A DNA stretch of 64,000 bases. Source: Strobilurus pachycystidiatus (Eukaryota; Basidiomycota; Agaricomycetes; Agaricales; Physalacriaceae). The DNA lies in assembly GCA_019915135.1 (NCBI GenBank), contig JAHLMK010000016.1, forward strand, positions 1,178,001-1,242,000, given 5' to 3'. Both the position numbers and the translations under genes were made by a program. The notes beneath the pieces were generated by a model. The model was not told where the DNA came from. It saw only the letters and a program-made list of their open reading frames with translations, and did not search any database. Positions 32,278 through 43,400 of this stretch are shown one piece after another (positions within the stretch are counted from its first letter, which is position 1; each line of letters begins with the position of its first letter).

Positions 32278-32956
32278 ATGTCGGTCAAGTAAGTTGATGA
32301 TATGTTCGGCTTCTATCACCTCTCACTTTGACTCTCTCACAGGCACCTTGCCTCATGCATTTTCTGCAAAATCATCAAAGGTATGGCCTGTGTTGGTCTT
32401 CCGAGACAGAGCTGTTGACGCGTCGTGTAGGCGAGATACCAAGCTACAAGCTTATCGAGACTGAGCTTTCGTACGTTTTGACTTTCCCCGTCTTTCAAGG
32501 TAAACAACGGCCCCAGGTACTCCTTCCTCGATATTGGTCCTCTGTCCAAAGGCCACGCTCTCGTGATTCCCAAGTGTACGCTCTTCTCTCTCCCCCAACG
32601 TACGATATCATCTCAAGGACGGCTTTCTAGATCATGCAGAGAAGCTGCACATGCTTCCTGACGAGTATCTTGCCGATGCGATGCCCATCGCCAAGAAGAT
32701 CGCCATCGCCCAAGGCGCAGAGAACTACAACATCCTCCAGAACAATGGCCGCATTGCCCATCAGGTGAGAATGGTTGCTTCCGTATTATTGACGCTCGTA
32801 ACGCTGTTCGCTTAGGTCGTCGATCACGTTCACTTCCACGTTATTCCCAAACCGAGTGATAGCGCGGAGGAGGGTCTTGTCGTTGGATGGCCAACCCAGA
32901 AGCTGGAGAAGGAAGAACTGGAGAAGATATACGCGGATATGAAGAACAAACTTTGA
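32278..32956 (+). CDS. HNT1: HIT-family nucleotide hydrolase, Hnt1-like
   Basis: Adenosine 5'-monophosphoramidase/HINT branch of the histidine-triad family. The spliced protein begins MSVK, then HLASCIFCKIIKGEIPSYKL and IETELSYSFLDIGPLSKGHA, LVIPKYHAEKLHMLPDEYLA, AENYNILQNNGRIAHQ and the histidine triad VVDHVHFHVIPKPS. The end is EKIYADMKNKL. The CxxC near the N-terminus and the HVHFHV triad are family-typical. Five introns were placed by conservation of frame. It is divergent from the oxygenase gene. Confidence 0.92.
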
Positions 32957-33267
32957 GTTATTACGCTCGTTTGTGACACTAAATAAGAATAATGCTAACG
33001 GCTTTCCACGATGCAGGATACCCACCGGTACATGGAGCGGGTATGATTAGTTGGGAATGTAAGATGAGTTGTGTTATGATGAATCTTATTGACCGAAACG
33101 ACGGAGTGGATTCGTGTGTGGACTCAGCCACTGCCATTCAAGTTCGTTCGCCAGATATGCTGGATCACAGGCGGAAGATAGCGTGTGCCATTGAAGGTCG
33201 TGTCCAATCGTCCTGGATTGGTATTGCTGAGCACCGGGATATGTGCTTCGTCTACTTCCGCTTTCAT
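32957..33267 (+). other. Convergent 3' regions, no gene seen
   Basis: Between HNT1 and the Zn2Cys6 gene, which converge. I see nothing specific in it. Confidence 0.4.
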
Positions 33268-34019
33268 TTAGCCAGGTCGAGAACTAGACATACAACGTAC
33301 AACCCACCTTCGAAGCTTTCTATTCCACAGATCACAAGTTGTTGCCCACTCCTTCTCGCTAGCAGCTACGGCGGGACAATGCTCTGTGATGATGTCCGGC
33401 GGAAAAAATTGCCCATGCACATCTACCCTGTCGGCGTTCACGACATCCGAGTCGAGATTGCCAGGTCCGCACTGAGCGTAAGTGATATCCTGTGCCTGCA
33501 TTCCCAGCCACTCCAGATCGCTCATGCCGGAGACATATGTCGCACTCGGTGGTTCACAGTGCCGCGACAATGAGTACGTCGGATCCCGCGTTATGAATGC
33601 GCCACTCTCGTCATGGCAAGACGACGACGACTCGGGTTCCATGTGAGCCGCAAGGCTGTTCTCAAGCGAAGACCGACTGCGTCGCTTCCGTATAGTCGTA
33701 GCGTGTGGGTCCGCCGGAACAGGGAGATACTCGCAGGCCAGATTGTGCTTTTTGCATCGCAAGCACGGACGTTCTCGCCCTCTCCAACTCTGTAGAGAGT
33801 CTGGAACACACTGCACAAAGGAATGACTTAGTTCAACACGCTGTCAGTGACAAACATACGCACCCGTATTTTTCGCGAACGACAAAGAGTGCATGCAATC
33901 GTGACGCGAGGCTGCCTAGGTCGCGAGGCTGCATCTGATTGGAAAGCTGGATACATCGAGACGGCGGTTCTGGATGACAATTTGAATGAAATGGTGAATA
34001 ATTTTCTTCTCAGTGGCAT
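33268..34019 (-). CDS. Small Zn(II)2Cys6 transcription regulator
   Basis: Two exons. ATG 34019 has a good context (AGGATGCC); ATG 33956 (MYPAFQSDAASRPRQPRV) is a shorter alternative. Exon 1 ends CTLCRSRKIR. A GTGCGT...TTGTGCAG intron leads to CVPDSLQSWRGRERPCLRCK and KHNLACEYLPV, completing C-x2-C-x6-C-x14-C-x2-C-x6-C. The rest (about 180 residues) has no fungal-specific transcription factor middle domain and ends CMSSSRPG, so the protein is much shorter than most of its class. A local regulatory role for the neighbouring oxygenase or transporter is possible but not shown. Confidence 0.8.
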
Positions 34020-37000
34020 CCTTCCTTATATCCCAGCTCTTAGCGCCTCAGAACGTTCTGCATCACATAGAAACGCACCGCCGCAGCAACAAGGGCGAGG
34101 TTCCCTGGAATGCAGGGATCAATGTCAGTGTACACAGGAATCTATCGCGCGGCCCGAAAGTAGCTATGCGCCTCAGTTCAACTGGCCACAGGTCAGCAAC
34201 GTCATGGACATATATGGCCAACTGCCAGAATCCCGCAACCGAGATCATCGCTCACTGCCAGTGTCAAACTTCAAACATGGACACCCCGGGACGGCCATGA
34301 ACGCTCGTCGCTTTGGTCTGTTTGAACCGCGGTGTTGCTTCCATGACATATGTACTTGCCGGCGATGATGCATCATGTTATGTGCGCATCCGGAAGTCGG
34401 GACATGGATGGTGAAATATCCCGTCCGAGTATCGAATAAGGTGGTCATGACCTCTCCAAGGTGTCAATACGTCCATCGGCTATTTGGAATTTCATAGACA
34501 AACAGTGCAGAACGTTCAACGGAGATCTTGGTCCGTGCCGAGTATGGCACAATGGATGATTGAGAGCTTAGGGAGGATTGAAGGTGTCCGATAAGGATGT
34601 CTGCCAGGCGCTTGTACTGGCGACAGCAAAGCTGCCTGATACACCTTCATACTGTAGGTGTGAGGGACAGCAGTGAGCACTGGGACAGCGAGCCTGAGGG
34701 AAGAAGATATTCAATCAATCAAAATCAATCAGTGATCAATGGATCATACACGGCACGGACCCAGACAAGAACTGAATACTGGCAGTGAGTAGTACTGAAT
34801 TAGGAACAGTGTAAAGCGAAATCCTTTGCTCCGTTTCTCGCGTCGCCGACGCGTTCCCGCTCTGCACTGGAGCAATCCTGTGCCATGCGCGTCACACTCT
34901 TGACTTCGGGCACTCACATCCTGTATTCCGATATGCCCTACAAGTTCCGGCACTTTCTTCGACTCCGTACGATGCCTGTCCAGTAGATATATCAAGGACA
35001 ATCAGCCCTTACATTTACCCACCATACGTACAGTCCTTACTTTTGAGACATTGAGTCAGCACTCGCTACTAGCTACACGATAGTCTCACAGTGACTTCCG
35101 AAAGGCAACAAACCAATCCTCGCGTTAGCCTAGATATCTGACGCCATCACAACATCGACGCCGCGTACCCAATCTTACGCTACTGACGCCCATCCCGAGC
35201 GTCCACATTATCATATCACTTCACATGTGAGTCATCCTTGACAGTTCCCCAGAGAGCCCCATTGAGCTACGACTATTGTCCTCGCTGATTTACAAGTATG
35301 AAGAGCTGTAAGTAGCGAGTATTCGTTGAATCATCAAAGGAAGTGACTCAATACCATGTGGCGTTGCTGATGGGGCTGCATTCAAGTTTACGAACCAACC
35401 GCAGCACCTCTGGTGCCGCTCAAGTAAGCTCCGTAGGGTCTTCCCATGGCGGACAAGAAAAGCCGACGCAGAGATATCTTACCCGAGTCGTCGTGAACTT
35501 GACAAGGCGTCGATCCGTCGATCCTTTCGTCCAGAAGGTGAAGTGGCAAATGTTTTCTGACTAACAGGCCCGGAAAGGGTCCGACGAGCCTGCCTGATGC
35601 CTGGATGATTGACTACGTAGATCCTCATAGACGTGATGAGACGCGCAAGAGGATATTCAGGGAGAGTCGGAACAAGCACTGTCGGTCTTCCTGGCCATAC
35701 AGACATAGCAGTGCGCAGGAGGTTCAAAACACCTACTGCTGATACTATACACAGTAAGGCCGCCGATGTCTGTCCCTCCATGAGTTACGAGTATCATAGT
35801 CGTCGCTGTTCTCTACGTGAGCAGACTGTCAGTGGTGCATTAGCAGATGTGGCGTTGTTGATGGGATTGCATTTACAAACCGACCGGAGTACCTGTGGTG
35901 TGTGTCACTTCTGTAAGTTATGTAGAATAGTCTTCCTATGGAGACGACAGTGCTGCCAGCGAGCATTGACGCAAATCTCTCCATCCGCCGCCGATCTTGC
36001 TGCCCTACGTGAAGTTCGAGGTAATGGACAAGGATGGCGTAAGTACTTGGAGTACAAGACGTTTCACGCGCTCTCCATGCCTCCCAACCTGTAGTAGCTA
36101 CAATAGGATTTATCGCAATCTTGTCGATTCCGTAGGGTCTTCCCATGGCGGACAGGGAAAACCGGAGGACACATGCACGCTTGCCCCAGTACAACGGTGA
36201 TCATGAACTTGACATGGCGTCGATCCGTCGATCCTTCGTCCAGAAGATGAAGCTAGATGAAGTGGCCAATAGTTTTTGACTAACAGGCCGGAGAGGGTCC
36301 GACGAGCCTGCCTGATGCCTATACGTAGATCCTCATAGACGTGCTGAGACACAAGAAGACATTCATACGAGTAGAGATTTGTCAGACATAGCAGTGCCGA
36401 GGACTAGATTCAAAACACTTGCTACTGATACAAGAAGAGCGCCCATGAGTATTGTCATCGCTGTTCTCTATGTAAACAGACTGTCAATGATTCATTAAGT
36501 GTGGCGTTGGTGATGGGATCGCATTTACAAACCGACCGGAGTCATGCGCTTCTGTAGATACATGTGAGATAGCCTCTCGATGCAGACTTAGAGGACAGTG
36601 CTGCCTGTGGACATTGACGCAAACCTTTCCGTTCGCCGCCAATCTAGATGTCCAAGGTAAGAAGCTGTACATGTAGCGCGGTGCTTGAGATATGTCTTGA
36701 GAATGCCCCAGGTGCTTTCCTTGTCTCCCAGCGTTACACCCAGCTGTCAATAGCTGCAATGGGATTTGTCGGGAGTCGGGATCATGGATGCGGGATGCCA
36801 TATCTGGCTACTGACTTATATTTGGTACTGATCCCGCGGCCGACGGTTTGCACGCGAGTGAGCTTCGAAAACACGAGTCTCTTGCACGCTGTGCGGGCGT
36901 AGGCAGACTCGGGACTGATGCAGTCTCCTAGCACATATTTCCTGAAATCCAGTCAGCCTCAGATCATAGTCTTATAACGCACCGAGGGATGGCATGGGGG

Positions 37001-37341
37001 ACTATCATCAGGCTCCAAGATCAAATGAGCACCGTAGCTTCTCTCGCTGTCAGTCTGAGATTTTGCCAAGTGGGATTTCGGGCCGGGTCCGGTCGGTGTG
37101 TGGCACCCAGCGCAGTATAAGTCGCCGATAGAGCTAGCTATTGCAAAGTACAGTGTTCAGATCGTCGTCCTCTGACCCCCGGTGCTGATTGCGCCATGTT
37201 GCAGATGTGCACCCCACGAGGATTTTTAAGTTTTCTCTTCTCATCGATTCATTACACCCAAGGTCTACGCAGGTACAAAGGACAAACAAATAAACAAACA
37301 TCACAAAGTGTACACTCCACAGCATAGTCCACGACCGACGA
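34020..37341 (+). other. Gene-poor stretch with degenerate tandem repeats
   Basis: No convincing gene in over 3 kb. Short frames on both strands lack family features. The centre (about 35340-36800) consists of imperfect repeats described separately. Confidence 0.5.
35358..36800. repeat. Imperfect tandem repeat region, units of about 0.5-0.7 kb
   Basis: The anchor GTGGCGTTG(C/T/G)TGATGGG occurs at 35358, 35849 and 36501. A second anchor, CCGTAGGGTCTTCCCATGGC, occurs at 35431 and 36130 and is followed each time by GGCGTCGATCCGTCGATCC, GGGTCCGACGAGCCTGCCTG and AGATCCTCATAGACGTG. The units differ by many substitutions and small indels. No intact protein is encoded. They may be the remains of a duplicated gene or of an element. 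Confidence 0.75.
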
Positions 37342-38038
37342 TCAAGCACCCTTGGGCGCCTCCTTCCAGGAGATGGCCTGCTCTTCACCCATAGCAGAGA
37401 TGATGGTGACAAGCAAATCTTTGCCGTCGTCGAAAGCCTATCGGAGAAGAGAGTCAGTCATGATGTGTCGATGTGGAGTCGACACTCACGTCGGAGATTT
37501 CTTTGCCAAGGTCGGAGTCGGGGACCTTGACGTCGTCCTTGGCGACGCCGTCCTGGTTCATGAGGTTAAGGAAACCGTCGTCGATGTTGACGAGCTGATA
37601 TTCGTTGCGGTAGACATTGGGGACGTCCATGTTGTGGGTGGAGGGAGAGATATCTTCAAGTTTTTTGCCGGTGAAGATCTGCGCTGCGATGAGGTTGATA
37701 AGTAACGGCAAAAGGGACGGCACTGACATCGATGGCGACAAGATGGACCTTGGCGTGACCGTGCTTGCCCGTCTTGGAGGTGCTCATGTCGACGATCTTG
37801 CAGGGACGGCCTGGAGATCGGGCAGGTCAGACGGGGGAGACGACGCAGGAGAGCAGCAGAGTGGGGACCTTTGATGACGACGTGCCCGTTCTTGCGCAGA
37901 GCAGAGCACTGCATGGGGAACGTCAAGCTGGCGCCGGCGCTCGCCTGGGCAGATGTGAGAAACGACGGCGGCGACGATGGCGAGGGCGGCGACACTGACC
38001 TGCTCGAAGACCTGGTTGTGCTGCTCGTCGTCGCTCAT
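37342..38038 (-). CDS. HYP2: Translation initiation/elongation factor eIF5A
   Basis: About 158 residues from five exons, starting [13 protein letters not shown]. The hypusine loop is intact: [20 protein letters not shown], where the Lys in TGKHG (about residue 54) is the modified one. Other conserved parts are [40 protein letters not shown] and [20 protein letters not shown]. eIF5A promotes peptide-bond formation at difficult sequences such as polyproline. Introns are 45-60 nt with standard ends. The LINE element lies upstream, with about 350 bp between the two start codons. Confidence 0.97.
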
Positions 38039-38393
38039 TTTGTTTTAGATGGAATACGATGGAAGTAAGATGGATGATTGATGTCGCAAATTTTCATTTT
38101 CTGGGTGCTGCTGTCTCTGTCACGTGTCCGTCGGAGTTTGATCTTGCAGGGCATTTCCCGGGACCGCGGCTGTGCCGGCGGCCGGCGGATGCACACTGAC
38201 TCTCACTGCACTCATCATGGCCGAAACATTGTATCATTGATCGGCCGTAAATCCTCCATTTCGTCTGTCGCTCGCGCATTTCCTTCCTAAAAATCCTGCA
38301 ATCAAAGAGCACCCACGCCGCCCCCTCCACGAGCACCCTCCCTTTTTCTAAAAAGAAAACGGCCAAAACCGCACGTTTTTAGCGACTTTTTCC

Positions 38394-40346
38394 ATGATGG
38401 AAGACGACAATTATTACGAGAACGGCCACTATAACGACGACTTCGCGATGGGTGACAGTTCTATTGACGCCGGCCTCGGAGACGGTCAGGATGCGAGTAA
38501 AGAGCAGGCACGCAGTCAGGGAAGCGGGTTCAGTCAGGGCTCGGACGACGTGGATGTCGAGCCGACCTCTCATGACGCCGACCTCCCTGCCTGGCCGCCG
38601 ACATCGCTCCAGCGTGCCCTCGTCGGCCAGTCCTCCCAATCCTTCGTCGCAGTGCCTGGCGGAGACGCGAGTATAAAGGAGGCGAAAAAGGCGACCAAGG
38701 CGTCTCGAGGCAAAAAACCGGTTGGCAAGGAGCTCTCGCCATCCCTCTCCCAGACGGTCAACAGTCAGGCCGACATCGAGCCTGGAGACGACAGCCAGCC
38801 TACCCGCCCAAACTCTCCAGCACCCGCCGCGTCGCACAGCCCAGCGCGGAAGCCTCGGGGTGCCGCTGCGCAGGCGGCCGCCGCTCATATGGAAACCCGG
38901 CTCACCAAAATCGAGGACTCCCTCGCCTACAATCGCGCTCGCAACTCGGCCGAGTCTGCCATTGCGACGGCACTGACCGCGTATCTGCCCCGCATCGTGG
39001 CGGCGCTCGAGGCCGCAAATGAAAACACCTTCCTTCCCCAGGTCGTCTCCGCTCTCGAGGACGCCGCGAAGGACTCGTATGTGATTCGCGGGTGCATGGA
39101 GGACTTGCATGGGTTCCTCAGGGCGATCACAGAGGAAACCAGGGATATGTCCATCAACACAAGAGTCGCCTCGCAAGCCGCATGCGACGCGTCCGGCGCC
39201 TCCGCAACAATCTTGCAGAAGATGGGCTTCCCCAATGTGTGGAAGAACTTGGAGACTGGAAATTGGCCTGTCGCGACCGAGCCGCCTCGGGACGAATCCG
39301 ACAACGATGAGGACGATACATCTGGAGGCGACGCGCTCGGTGACGCGCTTCCTGCGGAGGCCTTGGAGGCTTCGGGCGAGGTGCCGGCAACCGAGATGTT
39401 GGCAGATTGGGACGATGGCATCGGTGGTGCGGAGGATGGCATCGGTGGTGCGGAGGATGCGGAGATAACCGCCCCCGTTGACTTTATAGATCCGTCGTTG
39501 GAGACATTCCCTTTGGAGGACGACATGGCCGACGCTGATGTGCCGGGTGCGGTGGACGTGCCCGACATGGAGATGGAGACAGCGCCAGTAGAGGACGACG
39601 CAGGGGATCTGGCGACCCCCGACCCTGCCCACCCGGTCAGCCTCGTCAGAGAGAACGACACCGCTGACGTCGCCACTGAGGACGCCGTAGTTCCCGAAAC
39701 CCCCATCCCCCGAGATTCGAGCTTCGGCTCCTCTATCTTTGAGGGTGTATCAGAGCCTCCCTCGCCTTCCGCGTGGCCTGAGCCGTCTCGCCCGACGTCG
39801 CCGCCCCCTACACTCCTCAGGAGGCTGGACATGCACACCTCCACCCCCTCCACTCCCTCTCGCTCCGCAAAAACATCGTCATCAAAACCGGCGCGCCCAG
39901 TCGAAGAGGATTCGCCGGGATCTCGCCAGGCCAAGCGTCGTCGCACGAATAAGGACAATGGAGCGCCCTCTCACACCGCTAAACAACCATCGCCCACTAA
40001 AAAGAAGGTGCCGAAGAATGCAGCTCCACCGCAGGGGGTCTACAGCTCCGTATACGCATCGGCTGCTCCCCCTGGTAGCTTTGTTTCCCTCGGACCGCGT
40101 CGCAGTTGGCCATCGTTGCCCGACGAGGCCCGTCGGCGCTTTGAAGATATCCTCGCGGCGATTCCTTCCTCAAGCTCATCCACGATTCCTGGCCCGATCA
40201 TCGTCGCTCGGAGTGTCAATGACGCTCGCTACCTCGATCTCGTCTTCGCTTCTCCTGAGGCTGCTCATTCCTTCTATGTCGTTTGGAATGCTGCCCCTCC
40301 TGGTGTTGTCGATGGCGTCCGTGCTTGGTACGCTGGTGGTGAATAG
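38394..40346 (+). CDS. LINE ORF1 protein
   Basis: 650-residue acidic protein, rich in Asp, Glu, Ala, Ser and Pro, from MMEDDNYYENGHYNDDFAMG. A helical segment lies around AAAHMETRLTKIEDSLAYNR. A short in-frame repeat (DGIGGAEDGIGGAEDA) sits in the acidic centre. A basic nuclear-localisation-like stretch (RQAKRRRTNKD) comes late, followed by a compact C-terminal region (IVARSVNDARYLDLVFASPE) reminiscent of an RNA-recognition fold. No CCHC knuckle is visible. ORF1 proteins of LINEs bind the element RNA. It ends in TAG at 40344, in the same frame as ORF2. Confidence 0.8.
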   Translation: MMEDDNYYENGHYNDDFAMGDSSIDAGLGDGQDASKEQARSQGSGFSQGSDDVDVEPTSHDADLPAWPPTSLQRALVGQSSQSFVAVPGGDASIKEAKKATKASRGKKPVGKELSPSLSQTVNSQADIEPGDDSQPTRPNSPAPAASHSPARKPRGAAAQAAAAHMETRLTKIEDSLAYNRARNSAESAIATALTAYLPRIVAALEAANENTFLPQVVSALEDAAKDSYVIRGCMEDLHGFLRAITEETRDMSINTRVASQAACDASGASATILQKMGFPNVWKNLETGNWPVATEPPRDESDNDEDDTSGGDALGDALPAEALEASGEVPATEMLADWDDGIGGAEDGIGGAEDAEITAPVDFIDPSLETFPLEDDMADADVPGAVDVPDMEMETAPVEDDAGDLATPDPAHPVSLVRENDTADVATEDAVVPETPIPRDSSFGSSIFEGVSEPPSPSAWPEPSRPTSPPPTLLRRLDMHTSTPSTPSRSAKTSSSKPARPVEEDSPGSRQAKRRRTNKDNGAPSHTAKQPSPTKKKVPKNAAPPQGVYSSVYASAAPPGSFVSLGPRRSWPSLPDEARRRFEDILAAIPSSSSSTIPGPIIVARSVNDARYLDLVFASPEAAHSFYVVWNAAPPGVVDGVRAWYAGGE

Positions 40347-40400
40347 GATGGGGGGGCGAGTGGGTCTGTGGACCGCCTCGCCGATGGATTTGATAGCCCG

Positions 40401-43400
40401 ATGGGCACAGCATCGAGTACGGTAGATGTTGGTACCTCGCCTTTGATTGTCATGTCCTGGAATGTCGATGGTGGTTTAACAGCTTTCCTGACTCGTCCTG
40501 ACGAAGACTTTGTAGCAAAGGTGAGTGAGTGTGATGTAGTGTTCTTTCAGGAGACACATATGCATCCTGGCCAAGACAGCTGGATACACCCTCCTAAGGG
40601 CTTCGAGCTTGTTTCGATGCCTCGCCCGGGGGGTGACATCCTAAAGTCTGCTTGGGGTGGCGTTGCGGCCCTGGTCCGTCGTGGCCTTCCTTGGTCTCTG
40701 CGGCGCGACCTGTCCTCCCCCGATATCATGGTTCTGGACATTGGGGGATTTCTATTTGTTAACGCCTATATATTGCCTGCAAACTCCAAATCCCCTTGGG
40801 AGGAGTGGACAGATGTTCACCCTTGGGAGCGTCTAACTGGTTTGCTTCGCCACCTCAACGAGGAGGGTCTGCCCTACTTCCTCTTAGGCGATCTGAATGC
40901 GCGGATCGCTAGTCGCATTCCTACGTCGTTCCATCCCCCACGCATCTCAGACGATGCAAACTCAAATCCTCGAGGGACGGCATTGCTCAGCTCTCTACGC
41001 GATCTGGATTCCTCTATTCTCAATGGGTCCCATGGGATTCCTGGATCTCACGCGGGATATACTTCATTTCAGTACGTCGAAGGTAACAAACCGCGCCGTG
41101 CCGTCGTCGACTACGCCATATGCCCTAATATGTGTCTTCCTTTCATCTCTCGTTTCGACGTCGAAGACAGAAACATCTGGTCTGATCATGCCCCCATTGT
41201 CCTCCACCTTCTCCTCCCCTTCTCTTCCTCCCCCTTGCGGGGAGCGAGAAACCGCCGCCGTTCTCAGAAGCCAAATCTACCACTCATCACCCACCTCGAC
41301 CGCCTGTTGGACAGGGTGCTCCATGCCGACCATGACCCCCGTGTCGCCATGGGTCGCTCGTATGGATGGGCTCTCCCTGGAGAGGGTCACACGGTAGTGG
41401 CCTACACCGACGGGTCTTGCCAAAAGCCCAACTCGCCTCACGCATGCGCCGGTTCCGGGGTGTTCTGGGGGCGCGACGCTAAGCGAAACTCCGCTCGTCG
41501 CGTGCCAGGCGCCCAAACGAACAATCGGGCGGAACTCTACGCAATACTGGATGCCTTACTCACCGTACCTTGTGGGTGTCCCTTACACATCTTTTCTGAT
41601 TCAGAGTATGCGATCCGCTCCATTTGCGAATGGGGCCCACGGAATGCAGAAATGGATTGGACATGTGCGAATGGGGACATCTTGCGCGCGATTCATCAGC
41701 GTCTCAAGCAACGTACGGCGCAGGCACATTTCACTCACGTACGCGGACACTCCGGCAACGCTCACAACGATGCCGCTGATAGACTCGCGAAATCCGGCTG
41801 TTTCCTGCCAGTGCCCAGTAACGACAGTTCCTTGCTTCATATGGCTTCTCTTGCTCGCGCACCTCCCCCCGTGGCCGCTGACGACGTCAATGCGGTGCCA
41901 AAAGTTTCAACGACGCTCTCACCTCTTGTTCAATCGAGACCTGTGAAGCCTGTCCAGGCCGACGCCTTTGATGTGGACTCCCACCGCGGACGCTCTTATC
42001 GGGTCCAGGTCCAACGAAGTATTCTTCGCCAACTCGTCGACGCTTCCTCGGATTCGGCGACCTTCTGGCGACTTTACAATCGCCTCCGTAAGGACAAGGA
42101 CGGTTCTTCTGTTCACGACACAGTCTCTCTTGCTGCCATCACCGCTGTCCTGCAAAGGCGTATGAACCCAGAGGACTTGGCGACGTCTGGTTTTGACCCT
42201 CACATCGCAGATACTTTTGCCGCTGAGGCGTTTACCATTCCTGATCGCAGCATGCCCTCAGACTTTGCTACGCTCAATGAGCCTTTCACTTGGGCGGACA
42301 TTGCCATGGGAAAGACCCACCTCGAGACGCACGCCGTTAGCAATGCTGCTGGCTTTGACGGGGTGACATATGCGTACATCAAGGACCTCGACAACGAATT
42401 ACTCTGTACACTGTTGAACGAGTGCGTCGATCAGTGTGACGCGCCGAAGGCTTGGTTTCTCACCTTCTTGGCGGGCATTCCCAAGGGTGGGAAGAGTCGT
42501 CTCGACCCGGAGAGCTATCGCGGGATTGGTCTGGAGAGCTGCCTGCTCAAGTTCGCCATGATAATCCTGAATAGGAAGTTCACTTCGGCGGCGGAGCAGG
42601 CAGGGATCTTACCTCCTTCTCAGAATGCATTCCGTCCAACATACAGGACGAACAACAATGCATTCATCCTGCGTACCATCATCGAGCAGGCAGAGTCCCA
42701 GGGCGAGACGATCTACATGGCCTCCGTCGACATCAGCGACGCCTTCTCAGGGATGAACAACGAGTGCCTGTGGATTAAATTGACGAGGTATCGACTCACC
42801 GGGCGCTACTTCGACTGGATTCGTATGTTGTATCGCAAGATGTCCTACATCGTGAGGGCGCGAGGCGAATTGTCCGACGAGTTCAAGTCGTTATGCGGCG
42901 TGTTGATGGGGGATCCGGCTTCACCGACACTGTGGAACCTGTTCATGGCAGACTTCGAGCTGGAGGTGGACGGCGACGATGCTAACCTTCTCGGTCGCTT
43001 CGTCTCCCACCTCGAGCACGCGGACGACGTAATTCTGCTCAGCAAGTCATGGGCCGGCCTGCAGCGCCATCTGCACCGCTTCGGCCAATGGTGTGACGAT
43101 AATCTTCTCAAGGTCAATGGGTCAAAATCACGCGCCATGGTCTTTGGTAAACCGTTCGTACCGTTCTCTGCCCTGCCTCAGCTCATTCTCCGGGGCGAGT
43201 TGATCCCTTACACATCCAAGCACAAGTACGTCGGCGTCCACTTCCAGTCTACGCACGCAAATCGATTCCGCAAACATTACGAGGCGAAAGCCGAGACGGC
43301 GACGAGCTGCGCGATGGCGTCAATGTTCGGTACGGATACGGTGGTTGGGCGGGGCACGATGCCACCAAACGTGTCCCTGCAGTTGTACAGCGCCCTGGTC

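Noticed and set aside
38379..39632. Minus-strand 417-codon frame antisense to LINE ORF1
   Set aside because: It mirrors the GC-rich ORF1 coding sequence, and its residues (Arg/Gly/Val/His-rich) show no domain. ORF1 fits the element layout.
38927..39958. Second long minus-strand frame (343 codons) in the same place
   Set aside because: Shadow of ORF1: Ser/Ala/Gly-rich reverse of its Asp/Glu/Ala codons.
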